From: Branchiostoma lanceolatum
Lineage: Eukaryota; Chordata; Leptocardii; Amphioxiformes; Branchiostomatidae
Length of the DNA stretch: 64,000 nt
Reading direction: 5' to 3'
NCBI RefSeq assembly: GCF_035083965.1
Contig: NC_089723.1
Coordinates: forward strand, 22,175,193 to 22,239,192
Within the stretch, counting starts at the first letter, position 1. Each line of letters begins with the position of its first letter. The notes beneath the pieces were generated by a model. That model had not been told where the DNA came from and ran no database searches. It saw only the letters and a list, made by a program, of their open reading frames with translations. Shown one piece after another: positions 30,392 to 43,103 of this stretch. A program made the position numbers and the translations under genes.

Positions 30392-32149
30392 ATCGGATAA
30401 CGTAAAGCTGTTTGACGTCGTATTACATCATTAGCATATATCATCATTTTTATCGTAGCATGCAACGTGTTAACATTTGTTTAAGTCAAACTTGTACGAA
30501 TAAATCATGAAATTCAAGAGGCTTCTGAAGAATAAACATTGCTTTGGTAGACCATGACCTAGTGCTAGTGTCAATGAATGATTTTTTTTCTTCATTTATG
30601 AACTGGAGATAGACATTCGAGAGGTAGCCTTACTATGCTACGGTCACAATTGGAATAAGTGTGGCAATCAAAAATTATTGCCATAACGAAGGTGTCTGGG
30701 TTGATCTTACTTTAACGTAAGGAAAGTACCAACGTAGTACTTTTAGTTCTGCCATAATAGTTGTTCAAAACGCACTTAGAAATCGGAGAGGCCTCTGCCA
30801 AGCAGATATAGAAAGGCACCATAACTCGAGGAGTTCTAAGCAGATATCGAAAGGCCGGATTACACTCCCTTGTAGTGTCCTTTCTCTGCCATTTTTGGAT
30901 AGGTGGATTGAGAATCTAGGCCAGAAATTTAGAAACTCGGTTTGCTTGGGCTCCTATGATCGTTTTGGTTGTATAGCTGTGTAGGATGTGTCTTCGAGGA
31001 GCTACTGTTGCTTTTCCGACACCGCACCCCTCCACGTAAAGCGTAGACTGCCCAAGTGGTAACCAAGTTCTTTATCGTTCCGTTAAAAAACTTCGCCTTT
31101 CTATATATGCTTGGATCTCCTCAATTTTTTTTGTCCATAGAGGTTTTGTTGGTGGGAGGCATGATGTTCAGCACGTTCTTGAGATAATGGATCAACTGGG
31201 GTAGGTTGAAAACCCTTTTCAAAGCTAGATTCGGTGCCCTGAGAACTCCCTGACACACTCCCACCAGTACGAAATCGGACACCACTTAAGTAGGTCATCT
31301 GTCATCGACCTGCGTGCTGGGATGCCAGACCGTGCTAAAGAAGGTGTAGAGATACAGGCGGGTGGACGGATTCCATAAATTCCTGTGCAATTCTGGGAAT
31401 TCTTGTAAAACGGGCGTAAAATATACTATCAAGCTCGTTCCTAAAGCTTCGCTAAAAAGGGCCCCCCCCGTGTACTTTACAGGTTGTGCAGTTTAAAATG
31501 TGCACTTTCAGGCAAGACCCCTACGTGGCCCTGTGGAATACCCTGTGACTATCGGGCGTGTGGGGGCTCGACTGGGCCCAGGAAAATTGTCAACTCGCAG
31601 TAAAATCCATAAGAGTTTCCCAAGCGCCAAAATGGAACCTGCATATCGCATTCGAAGTGAGATCTGTGTGTAAGCTGTATGATTATTCTCTCTTTACTCG
31701 CAAGCGGGTCCAGCAATCCCAGACTATTTTTTCAGGGTAGCGAATGTAGGAGCCCCAGTAGAAATAGGATTGCACCCAGGCTAAGATATCTACGTCTGTA
31801 CGACAATATAGGTTCTGACTTTTAGTGTAAATGTATATTTTACTAAGACAACTGCCTGTCCCCTGCTGTATCCACGCCGTGTGAACGGAACATTTGGACT
31901 TATCGACTACTGTATAGTTCTCAACAGCGACATCCGATCAAATGTTTGAATATTTCAGCAGGCAGGAAGCCATCGCCGTGCGTTTACATTATCGTTGACA
32001 TACCACACACTATTGATAAAGATGCAGATAAAACGTAAAATCGAGCATTCTAAAACATACATGCTTATCTAATGAGAACATTAGATATAGGACCTGTTCA
32101 GCTTTTCGTACCTGTACGTATAGCGGGTGAACGAACACGCACGCAGAAC
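30392..32149. other. Spacer between IF3 and GH10 gene B
   Basis: Contains the IF3 polyadenylation signal, fragments of MITE family 1 (about 30637-30665 and 31440-31570), and from 31843 the start of the tandem duplicated block that includes the 5' flank of gene B. No supported gene. Confidence 0.5.
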
Positions 32150-35100
32150 ATGTTGGTCGGTCCGGTTTTCGCCGTGCTTCTCTGCGCATCACTGTGCGGT
32201 GCAGAGACCCAGATCTTCCGTAACGCTGGTTTTGAGTCCCCGCTGGGCCCTGAGAACTGGTCCTGTAGCGGCTGTACGGGGCTGCAGTATGGCGACGACA
32301 AGGTGGAGGGAGACTACAGTATGCTGGCGCAAGGGAGGTCAGTCAACAATTCTCCCCTTACAAATTTTGATACACAACATCGATCATATGCGGTAGACCA
32401 CCGAGTTTTTGTTGAAATTGATGTTACTTTGTAAACACACTATGAACTCGGCCCGCTGATTCATTCACTACGTTATACCCTCATTCTACTAGGGCGGAGA
32501 CCTCGCCGCACTCCCTCTGCGACCTAAAATAAAAGTGACCACAGCGCTTAACAAATTTCATAGATAAAGAACAAATCTTGTTTTGTTTTGTGTGTTTTAT
32601 TGTGTATCAAGTCATATGTATACTTTTGAATTTTGCATGACATTCCAATTATGAAATCAAGGGTTACACAAATCTAGCTTAGGTTGACGTGAGGTCGCAG
32701 TGAGAGCTCCGTCTAGTGGAATGGGGGCCTTGTAGCACACACTGCGTACTTGCTCAGTCCGCTGAACAACACACTGAACATAAACTGTGTACTCGTCCCA
32801 CTGAAAGATTCTCGAGAACATTACACTAACAGGCACAGTGTAAATTACGTTCCAGCGTAAGATCTTGCACTTAACACCCACTGTGAACTCGGTCCACTGA
32901 AACAGGATTCCGAAGAATCATACGAACTGATACCGAAGTCATCCGAAGATTGGCGAAAGCCGAACAATGACTTCCGAACGATTTGGCTGTGGAAGGAACA
33001 AGAATAGAGATGTTGTGTAACATCGACTCAATAATCTCATGAAACAAAACGTTAAGTCTCTGAAGCAATAGTATTAACCTCTAAAATCGCCTTATTGACA
33101 TTGAGTGTAAACATGTAACGATAAGGCAAGGATGTATCGCATCCCCTTCCCTCTTCGTCTGCAAGTGTTACATGAAATGGGAAAATACTAAGGTTTCGGC
33201 CCATAGTAACGCAAGCGTTTGTTTTTTATGATACATTTTGTGAGGGGTTTTGCTTATTTTCTAGGCAAGACGATTGGGCTGGGCCATCCTATCTTCTAGC
33301 ATACGGTACTGACGTCATCTCCGGTCAGACGTACGACTTCCAGATCTACGTCAAACTTCTGTCGGGCGGTTCGAACCAGCACGAAATCAAGGCCGTGTTA
33401 TCCGTTACCTTTTCTGGTAAATATGCTATGTTATTCCCAACCTCATATAAAAAAATAGAGATAATCTAGAAAAACATTTGTGATCGGAGACGGTTGAAAT
33501 TTCAAATCTACAAGAAACTTGTAGTAAAGTGAAATACGTTATCAATACCAAATGTTAATACCTAAATTTTTTTTTAATGTTTGTGCAGAGGAAATAATCT
33601 TCAGATAGCGCTCCAATAGCAAGTTTAAGCGGGTCATCTTCGGTGGAGAGTCGCACTCTTCCCCGGCCCCCGGCGAAATTCGCCGATATATATGCATGCC
33701 ACGAGTGAGAGTTTAGATCTGAAAATGGCACCGGAATTATTAAAGGGGTCTATTTCCGGCAACTGCCACGAAATGTGAATGTAGCAAATACATGGGCTAA
33801 GCTACCATGTCAATAATTGAAGAATGATGTAATTGTACACACAGACGGAGACAAGGTCTACCAGCAGATCACCTCTCCAACCTTCATCGGTCAGGATGAC
33901 GGCTGGTTCAAACTCACCGCCCGTGCCACAGCGCAGGGTGAGTCGCATATCGTGCTTTTTTCTATCGTTCATGCAGTTTTGTTTTGTCTACACTCTACGT
34001 GAATATTTCTTGACGAGTATCTTTCGTTCGTTCTGACCTTTGTAGTGCCTAGTGGCTTATGATAGAGTTTCCTTCAGTAGCAGAGTAATATGCTTTTACA
34101 GGATGCGTTGACAATTATAAAGCACATCTAATTGCTTGCATAGTTATGAATTTTCAGCAAGCTAGGTGTGATGATTTAGAAAATTGCTTCCCTGTGTAAA
34201 GTATTACTTATCAAGTCGTCTGCCTGATGATATCTCAAACTCGTAAGTACTGGTGATGGCTATGATACTGATATTGCATATCCCTGTAGCTTACAGTAAG
34301 CAGGTGACCGAAATGCGTGTTTACGTGGCTGGACCTGCAGCTGGAGTGGACGTCCTGGTAGACAGGGCTTCCCTGACGGAGTCCTCTATAGCCGTAAGTA
34401 TTAATTATTATCAGGTTATACAGGTTTGACGGGTTTAATTCCATTCAGAATCAATCAAGTCTACCGATATGGTCAAAGTCGTTTTGCACTAAACACGAGA
34501 CTATTTTGTTCTATTTCTAGAGATTCAATCACTCCACTTTGTTATACTGTATTTTCCCTGTTCATAGTAACTAGTATTAGTAAAGCAAACGGTGGGATGA
34601 AAATGATTCTTGATTGCCATGTGCGACTTATTGTATTTGGTTATATATTGCTATGGTCGTCTTTTAAGCGACTGTAGAGGCATTTTACGTTTTGTACAAG
34701 TCCAGAGAAGAGTGAAACGCGATGCTAATATTGCTATTACTATTAGTGAAACTTCAATTTGTACGTTGTTTTAACCATGTCCGTTGTAAAGTGTCCACAT
34801 CATATTTATCAATACCTCGTATTTACAGTCGCTGATACACAGGGGTGAGATCCTGGAGAATCCCAGTTTCGAGACCGCGCTGGACAGCTGGCAATGTTCA
34901 GCGTGTACAGGCGTGCACTACACCGCCGATCAGCATACCGGATCTGCCGCCATGTTAGCTCGGGACAGGCAAGTAACAGCTCCGCCCCAGAGGCGTCACC
35001 AAAACAGTTGCTATACAATGAACAAGCTTCACGCATCTTGCGTATAAACTTAAGGAGTTGTTTTGTAATTATAACCAACATTGTGCAGCCTGGTTATCGA

Positions 35101-38100
35101 ACCGAAATGACTTCGGTCTCAAACTTTACCACAAACTTAGAAACAAAGGTCAATGTGTAACTCATACGCACATATACTTGTATATACGCACAAGTGTGGA
35201 GGGGCTTGAGAGGAGATTTTAACGAGCCTTGCTGACAGTACCGTCTGTTTTCAGAACCGCTGTTTCGGCAGGACCGTTCCAGGATTTGTACTGGGGGTCG
35301 TCCGTGCGGGGTGGACAGTGTTACCTGTTTAACGCCTATCTCAAGGTGCTCGGCAGTGACACCACAACGTATTATTACACCAAGGCTGCTATAGGCCTCT
35401 TCTTTGATGGTAAGATAACATTGCTCTGCACTGAGGTTGGATTAAGTCAGTTAACTAGTGCAATGCAAAACAAACTGAGAAAAGACTTCTGTATCTGTAA
35501 AGCAGGTATAACCGCCCTTCTGCGCAATACACCAGCCTTCACATGGTAAAGAGCTGAAATAGATAAAGATGCTTGCATTATTGTACGTGGGGCACTTTAT
35601 CATATTCACTGTCGTCAAAGAATAAGTTTACCCCACAATAGTAAATTTAATACCCAATAGTTGATTAGAAATTAGTGATATGTACCCCATTACTTTATAG
35701 CTTTACTTTTAATTCGATATGATACATGCAATATACCAGTAACGGCGGCCATTTTGAAATTCCTAGGGTTAGCTCGGGGTCATGCAACAAAACGAGGCTT
35801 TGGTTGAGTGCTCCTACTATAAGCCTGTATTGCAATAAAGGTATACCAAGGAGGTTTTATCTAAAAAAATATTTTTATATAAAACCTCCTTTGGTATACC
35901 ATATCCGGTGGTACATTTCGCCCCTCTAACATGAAATAATGCAGTACATGTGCCTTTCATGTACAGAAAATATTGCCGTGGACGTTTGGACTTATTTTAG
36001 GCTAAATTTGTGTTCGTCTTTCAAAGTTACATTAGCCTTCGGGCATGATTGTAAACAAATTATCATTGAAGCAGCTGTTTGTACCTTTTTTTATAATTCA
36101 TGATCTTCAGTCCACCAAACACTTACATGTTTAATACAGACGGCAGCTCCAAACATCTGACGATCGCCAAGGCGTTCATCTCCGGCGCAGACGGTTGGAA
36201 AAAGATGGAGGGAGACGTATGTATGGATAGTAAGTATATAATCGATCCGTCTGTAATACGATTTTAAAACGTCCTCGCTCTCTATTTACACGTTAGAGAA
36301 TCCTGCACACTTATCAATAAGAAAAAAGGTGAACCGGTATGTTTGCCTGAAAACACGACTTCAACTTATCTAGGTATAGACAATAGTAGCATTTGAGCAG
36401 TCTCACGTTACAACTACGTCAATCATTGTTCATTGTCACATGCCTGTCTCCTATGTTTCTAACATGTACTTCAAATAAGCCTTAGGACATGAACTTGTAA
36501 ATTTCTTGTAACTTGTAACTTAATATCTTAGTAACTTAGTAACTATTTGTATCAAGTAAGTAGAATCTTATTCTGGATTCAATTTTGTAGTTGCTAGTTG
36601 ACCGTATACGCTATATTTTTGTTGTGTAAATGAAGTTTCGATTACCCCGCTGCGCACTCCCCCACGCAGGCTACACTCAGGCGGTAGACAGAGTGAAACT
36701 GTACATCTCCGGCCCGCCTGCTGGAGTGAACTTTCTGACCGATGACGTGTTTCTCCACGAGGTGTCGGCCACGCCCTACAGCAGCTGGAGAACCGAGGCG
36801 GACGCACGGATAGAACAACTCAGGAAACGGAACGTCAAGATAAGGTCAACATCAATCAACATGATACTGATCTAAAACCGGCTTACCAACCCCCCCCCCC
36901 CCCCGCCCCATTCCACCAGACGGCGACCTCCTTCTGGTTCTCACTGCGAATAAATTGGTTTTTTGACTCAACTATTGACTCAAAAATTGAAATATCAATG
37001 AAAATGTTTAAGATATTACTGAAAAGACACAAAAAAACACAAACCGTAAAATGATAATGCTTTATCTACTATCGTTGAGTGGAACTTCAACTTCAATAGG
37101 AATGTCTTCATTAGATTGCTTTCAACAATGTTTGCAGATAGATGTTCAATGGAAATGTGTGACCGGTCGTTCAGTGTAATACATTAACCAGCTGCTTCGA
37201 CCCGCGCCGCGTGCCTGCGTAGGTGGCGTGTGATGCTGAAGGGTTGTTATACCGGCTTATAGTATACAGATCTGATACCACCTCAGAGAGCAGAAAGCAA
37301 GTAGTTAACATCTAAACTCGACAAAAAAACTTTGACCCCTTCTGAATGATGAATTGAAATCGGCTGAACTGCGAACAATTTAGTCGAGTGTAGTTTTGTA
37401 GTCTGGAGGAGTGTAAATTAACGTTGGAGAATTCGAGACTCTGATTGGCCAACTCATAATCCCTTCATTTAAACAACCAACTGAGTTACCTATAGGTTAC
37501 TTAAGATCGATAAGAAGGGAAAAGTAGTTCCATTTGCTGACGTTTTTTGTCGCCATGCATTCATGAAAAATCTCATCATTTCTGTAGGGTCAACACGCCA
37601 AATGTAGACCACATGGAAGTCCAGGTAAGACTTTCTATCAAATCTTGAATTCATCTATTCATCTGTTTATGAATTCATCTCTCAGCACCCCTGTTTGATT
37701 CTCAACTATGCCCTCTGTGACTTAGTAATAACTTTTTCAAGTCATTTACTCTTTTTGTCAATTTTCTGTTAGCAATCGACTTCGTACGAAATCAGATATT
37801 TCAAGCATTCTTAATGACTTTGGTAAATGAAGCTAAAGCAAATAAACATGATTAAGTAAACATTAAGTTACATTCAATTTGTCGTGAATGCTACCACTTA
37901 ACCTCAATATTTGCAACACCTTTACGAACGACGAACCTGTACATGTAGATATTTATTCTTGAATGTGCATTCAAGACAAAATATTAATTTGCGCCATTTT
38001 ACCTACAGAGGTTTACATTAACATACGAACCTAACTATTGCGTTTACCTCTAACATTAATGTATTATATACGATGCCTTTGATATACGTTTCTTTGCAGG

Positions 38101-41100
38101 TCGTCCAGACAAAGGCTCACTTTCCTTTCGGGTCAAAGGTTAATGTCGATAAGAGGGGTGTCCCTGGCTTTCCAGCCAACTCCAAGTACACGGAATATTT
38201 CTTCGACAACTTCAACTGGGGCGTCATCGGGAATAAAATGAAGTGGACAGCGGTAGAGAAGTTAGAGGTGACTGTCGATGAGCAGATTTTGTCTTCTTCT
38301 TATTGGCTCATATGACTCTACCCCCCCCCCCCCCCACCCAAACACACATACAAATACAAAAAATGCAAACATGTACAAACACAAGCGTGTGCAAACACAC
38401 AAGCTTTGTGACGCAAACGGTTTGTGAAACGGATACACACACAAACGGACAAACACAGACACACGGGTACATGCACTGACACACACACTAACATACGCAC
38501 ACACACACACATTGTCACATACACGCACTCACACTCTCTCATAACTTGAGGCAGGCGACAAACAATTTCAGAAAGATCCGTAACAATTCACCTTTTCGTT
38601 TTCCATAATGTTACACTGGCTGACATTAGCATTCTCGCAACCTAATACATCTAACAATGCTGTTTTTTTTCACAGGGTATCCATGACTGGAGCCAGGCGG
38701 ACCCGGCTATCGACATGATGGAAAGTCGGGGGTTAGTCACATGAATATGATACCATGTCAACTACCTTCCACTTACATGTAGTGACATCTGCAACCACGA
38801 GTTCCTAAAAGGGGACCGCCGTGCTGGCAGCTACACGTACTAAACTGACTAATTGGATTTGGTGACATCAGTCAGCTATCCCTTGTAGACCTTCCCATGC
38901 ATTGACTGTAACTTGGAAACGCCTAGCCTCCGCCAGGCTCCGCTGATCGCTGGGAAAATAGTAGGAATCGGCCAAATAGAGTGCATGGTATGCCAAGGGT
39001 AGTCTACTATGCAGGGAAGTTCAATAGGGCCAATTGAACTTCCCTGTATAGCGGACTACTCTTGGCATATCATATAATACTCTATTTGGCCGATTTCTAC
39101 TATTTTCCCAGCGATCAGCGGAGCCTGTTGGACTCTAGGAAACGCCCACTAACTCGTCTATTCCCTCTAATTCGTCAGAAAGTTCCTGAAAATTCATCTT
39201 TAGGTAAGCCAGACCAAAAAGCCCTTTTCACATACATCAGAACTGATGGGGACACGTAAATGACTGACGTCACAAATTCAATCAGCCATCAGTGGAGTAG
39301 CCCTCAGCACGGCGCGAGTTGCAAACGTGGAGAAGCCCTAAACTATGACGGACTTAATGTTAAGCAATCACTTGAGAACCTGACTTTAGTGTATACTTAG
39401 CATATTATGAAAATATTTTCAATTCTTGAGTTTTGCTCTTTTTAAACATCTACTACATGCTCCATACAGTGTTCCCATCCGCGGCCACTGCTTGTCCTGG
39501 GCAAGCGACAACCACGTTCCTAACTGGCTCAGGCAGGATCCCTCAAACGTCGAGCAGAAACTATTCTCCAGAATTGACAACGCCGTCAGCCGCTACAGGG
39601 GAAGGTAAGGACCATTGTCAACCAGATAAATCCAGAGTTGGAACGTGAGAAAGGAAAACCTGTAGTCTCCTTCGAAGAAACCACATGTTTGTAACCTGCA
39701 GTTTGATTAAAACCTGCTAGGGCCCATGGCTCAATCACCTGTCTATAGGCCAGTGTCTGCATGCAAAAATGTGGAATTGTAAACTGTCCTATTAAAGGAA
39801 AAAAACCATGCCTAACGGTTGCCAGCAAAATATACGAGCACATTGCAAAAGTGATAACAAAAGAATGAATGTACCGAACGTACATGTATAGAAAATTCTG
39901 GTGTAAGGCCCCATTTCCACTAACAGCTGATAGTTGCGCGACCCGAGTTTAGGGACAAACATCGGATGCGTATTACTACGAGTACCCTTTCATAATTGGA
40001 ATGTGATGCAGGAGATAAGTGTATGATTTAAAAGGAAAAAAGTAAAGAAAATTCGCTCTTTATGTATTTAAGTCGTTGAGAGATTTGTCAAATCTTTGGC
40101 TGCTGCCAAACGATCGCAGCGTGGGCACAGCGCCTATAGCGGAAATGGTGTGTAACTGAACTAAGCCTTGTTTAGGGTGGCTCACTGGGATGTCAACAAC
40201 GAAATGCTTCACGGGAACTTCTTCGTGCGGGAGTCAGGCAGTCGGCAGATCCGGTACGACATGTTCCGCAGGGTCAAGGAGAACGACCCGAACGTCGTGC
40301 CGTTCCTCAACGACTTCCAAATCATCAATACCGGCGCGTCCACACAGGTGAGCGGGACAGGTGTACTCTTCCACTATAGTCTAGGTACCATCCTCCCTTT
40401 TCTCTTGCGTATCGTGGCTTAGACGAATGGCACCAGTCGTCGAGCTCGCTAAAAATCTGAACGATACGTAAATTCCAGCCCTTCATCCTATCAGCAAGTC
40501 CAGACTCAGTGGTCAGTTGGTAAGCAAGCGAAAAGGGAGAGTCAGTGGTAGCTACAGAGTATGGTACCCAGGCTATCGACACCAAGAATTCGTTTCTTTA
40601 CCTTCGATAAGAATTTTATGTTTAGGCTCAGTGTGTTTGTGTCTGTCATCATAATAACCCTAACTGTGTTATGGTATTTGGTAGGTGGGTAAGAATCTGG
40701 AAAACAAAGGTCAAGTTTAATAATTTGCCCCTTGGCGACTTTTCTGATGTACTGCAGCGGAACTTTGCTATCTCGTGTTTTGGACATGTCATTTTCGAGA
40801 TTTTTAGTAGTAGTTAGCTCTTGTTGTAGTATTGTTTTCAAGGCATAATTGTAAACACATTTGAACGACACACCACTCTGTCTTTGTTTACACTTCAGGC
40901 GTACGTGGATCAAATAAACGAGTTGCTGGACAACGGAGCGCCGGTAGAGGGCGTTGGTGTACAGTGTCACTTCCCCAAACGACCGGACCCCGTCATGATA
41001 AAGGTGGAGAAAAACTGGAGATACTTGTGAATTAAATATCTAACATCTAACTCAGTGACAGCAGTCTTATCGATGCTTTGATTAACTGTTAAAATGCCAG

Positions 41101-42194
41101 CATATATGATTCTGCATATAGTTGGTATTGTATATTTTCACCATCTATGACCCACCGTTCGGGTTTGCAAAAGCAAATGTTAGTTAATCCACCTATAACG
41201 AATTGTGGCTTTAATTTTTTATAGGCTGGTGAAATCAAAGCTACAGCTATTCAAAAATGATACATGTGAAGTCTTGATAGTCACTATAAACTGTAATACA
41301 CCATTTGACAAATTGATCTTCAAAGAATCCATATCGTCTGATGTAAATAAAACAATGGTCTTATATTGTTCTAATCCACCCTATCCACACAGAGCCGTCT
41401 GGACAAAGTCGCCACGGCCGGGCTGCCCATCTGGGTGACGGAGCTGGACGTGAATGAACCGGACGTGTTGGAGCGGGCGGCCGGGCTGGAGGACTCCCTC
41501 AGGGTCGCCTTCAGCCACCCGGCCGTGGAGGGCATCATGCTCTGGGGCTTCTGGAGCGAGATGCACCGGCAACCGCACGCCTCGCTTGTGGACGGAGACA
41601 ACTTTGAGGTAAGAAAGAACTACTCATCTTACCTATCCCTTCACCATTTTGTGGGTCGTTGGGGCACCATGACTGAACTGCTGTAGCATCACAAAGATTG
41701 TATACACTATTTCCGTACCTAAAGTAAAGCGTTTACGTCCAAGCTTTCCATTAGTCCTCATATACCTAGTTTTGTAAATTTCTTGTTTTTTTTTTCATTG
41801 TGAATTTCTCACTAATTCTGTCTATGCAATTTATGCTTTCCTGTGGAATTTTGGAACACACCAAGACAAGCAAATCAAACACAATACCATCGTTGTCACC
41901 AGGTAAAAAGGAAGCTAAAAGATTCACCTCCCCCCTGCTTATTATTAGATCAACGAGGCAGGCCGCCGCTGGCGCCAGCTGGTCTTCAACGACTGGCGCA
42001 CCAACCTGTCCCTCGCGGACGGCACTCTGACGCCAGAAGGCAAGGCGTTCGACTTCCGCGGTTTCCATGGCGACTACGACATCGTAATCAAGTCGCACGG
42101 CATCCCAATGGCGACCAAGACCTTCCAACTGTTGCCTGGCGACGACACTTTGGTTCTTAACATCAATATTGCCAATGACATCATCGTTGGGTAG
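32150..42194 (+). CDS. Secreted GH10 glycoside hydrolase with two CBM4_9-type modules, gene B
   Basis: Sixteen exons: 32150-32337, 33265-33416, 33845-33937, 34290-34393, 34829-34968, 35255-35409, 36140-36229, 36670-36844, 37588-37624, 38100-38267, 38676-38731, 39470-39604, 40176-40347, 40899-41003, 41393-41608, 41949-42194; 743 aa. Signal peptide MLVGPVFAVLLCASLCGA; CBM module 1 at about residues 20-179 (NAGFESP...W), module 2 at about 185-365 (ENPSFETALDSWQCSACTG); GH10 barrel from about 379: NKMKW, PIRGHCLSWA, acid/base HWDVNNE (E507), VQCHF (H579), nucleophile WVTELDV (E607); then a beta-rich C-terminal extension. Both catalytic acids of retaining GH10 xylanases are present, but the His of the usual HTLVWH is Ala464. 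Intron 5 uses a GC donor (GCAAGT). Probably extracellular beta-1,4-xylan or related glycan binding and cleavage; substrate unproven. Confidence 0.93.
32475..32729. mobile_element. MITE family 2 copy in intron 1 of gene B
   Basis: Ends CCCTCATTCTACTAGGGCGG and CTCCGTCTAGTGGAATGGGGG form an imperfect terminal inverted repeat. The equivalent copy sits at 45450-45677 in gene C, so insertion predates the tandem duplication. Confidence 0.7.
35841..35902. repeat. Short foldback in intron 6 of gene B
   Basis: GGTATACCAAGGAGGTTTTAT and ATAAAACCTCCTTTGGTATACC are reverse complements apart from one extra base, around an A/T-rich centre. It is absent from the same intron of gene C. Confidence 0.75.
38335..38535. 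repeat. Degenerate (CA)n tract in intron 10 of gene B
   Basis: CA-rich, ACACAAAC-type repeat following a C homopolymer. The longer, purer (CA)n blocks of gene C lie at the equivalent place. Confidence 0.85.
38921..39140. mobile_element. Foldback MITE in intron 11 of gene B
   Basis: Long imperfect palindrome. The left arm has CAGGCTCCGCTGATCGCTGG, AATCGGCCAAATAGAGTGCA and CAGGGAAGTTCAAT; the right arm carries their reverse complements. A second member lies at 44403-44572. Confidence 0.8.
40675..40860 (-). repeat. Dispersed ~150-bp repeat copy in intron 13 of gene B
   Basis: Reverse-orientation relative of the units at 1870-5150, with GGTGGGTAAGAATC, AAAGGTCAAGTTTAATAATTTG, TACTGCAGCGGAAC and AGTAGTTAGCTCTTG. 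The same sequence occurs in gene C at 56070-56225. Confidence 0.55.
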
Positions 42195-42249
42195 CTTATC
42201 GTATGGTGACATCACTGTTTAACTTTACCTACCTAGCGTGGTAGACATC

Positions 42250-42255
42250 AATAAA
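42250..42255 (+). terminator. Polyadenylation signal of gene B
   Basis: AATAAA 56 bases after the stop codon. The equivalent hexamer lies at 57684-57689 in gene C. Confidence 0.75.
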
Positions 42256-42766
42256 GAAGTGTTCTTGATGTCTTCACTTTTTTGTCCGTATACTTATTTT
42301 TCTATGTTATTCGCAAAACAGCAGCCCTACAGAAGGGACAACACAAAGTGGTGTCGGAGTCAAGTTATATACAACTTACAGCCTCGCCGCCACTTGTACA
42401 ATATGGAAAATAAAGCCCGGTTAGTAACAATGTAATCAAATATTTGGATAATAAGAATTTTTTTAAAAAATTGAAAAAAAAAAACACTTTAAGCGTAAAT
42501 ATATGCGTAAGTCCAAACTCTCCGGAAAAAGATCTATAAACACATAAAGCTAAAACCGTTTAGTTGCCATAATACTTCTTTTCTTTAAAGTTCACAGCCT
42601 CCACGCTTATTGGCTTATTAGAGTCAGACCATTCAATTTACATCCGTAAATATCTATTGTTTAACCATACAACATGGCTGACATTTCATACGTTACCGTC
42701 AAGTGAGTGCAATGACCTGTTGTGTTCTGACCAGAACATATCTTTTCTTAGTATGAATCCGTGTTA

Positions 42767-42890
42767 TGCTACGGTCATAATTTTAAAACACCGAGAGGTA
42801 CCTCTCCGCTATCCGGCGGGACAGATATGTGGAATCAGAGCCAAGTTGGGGCTACACCCCTACGGGCACCGGTGCAAATGTCACCGTAGT
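42767..42890 (+). mobile_element. MITE family 1 copy downstream of gene B
   Basis: TGCTACGGTCATAATTTT at the left end, AAATGTCACCGTAGTA at the right. The same insertion is at 62834-62961 in unit 2, so it predates the duplication. Confidence 0.65.
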
Positions 42891-43103
42891 AATAAAAGTC
42901 TTACTGCAGCTTTCTTAGCGTATACGCGTAAAAGTCTCATTCAGAACGATTGAACAATAAAGACAACTGTATAACTATGCCGTTATTGTGTCTACAGAAT
43001 ATACCCGATGAAGCGCTATATTCACACAATGCATTTAGGACAATTTAGTACAATTACGTTAAACGAGTCTCAGCCACTGTGACATGGTAACCCCATCGTT
43101 TAA

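Larger units (their letters stand above)
31843..43095 (+). repeat. Tandem duplication unit 1 (GH10 gene B)
   Basis: The sequence AAGACAACTGCCTGTCCCC at 31843 begins similarity with 44829. Similarity persists through all exons and most introns, and through the 3' flank (polyadenylation region, CCTCCACGCTTATTGGCTTATTAGAG, MITE family 1, ACTGTGACATGGTAA) to about 43095, matching unit 2, which ends near 63137. This unit lacks the four large insertions present in unit 2. Confidence 0.85.
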
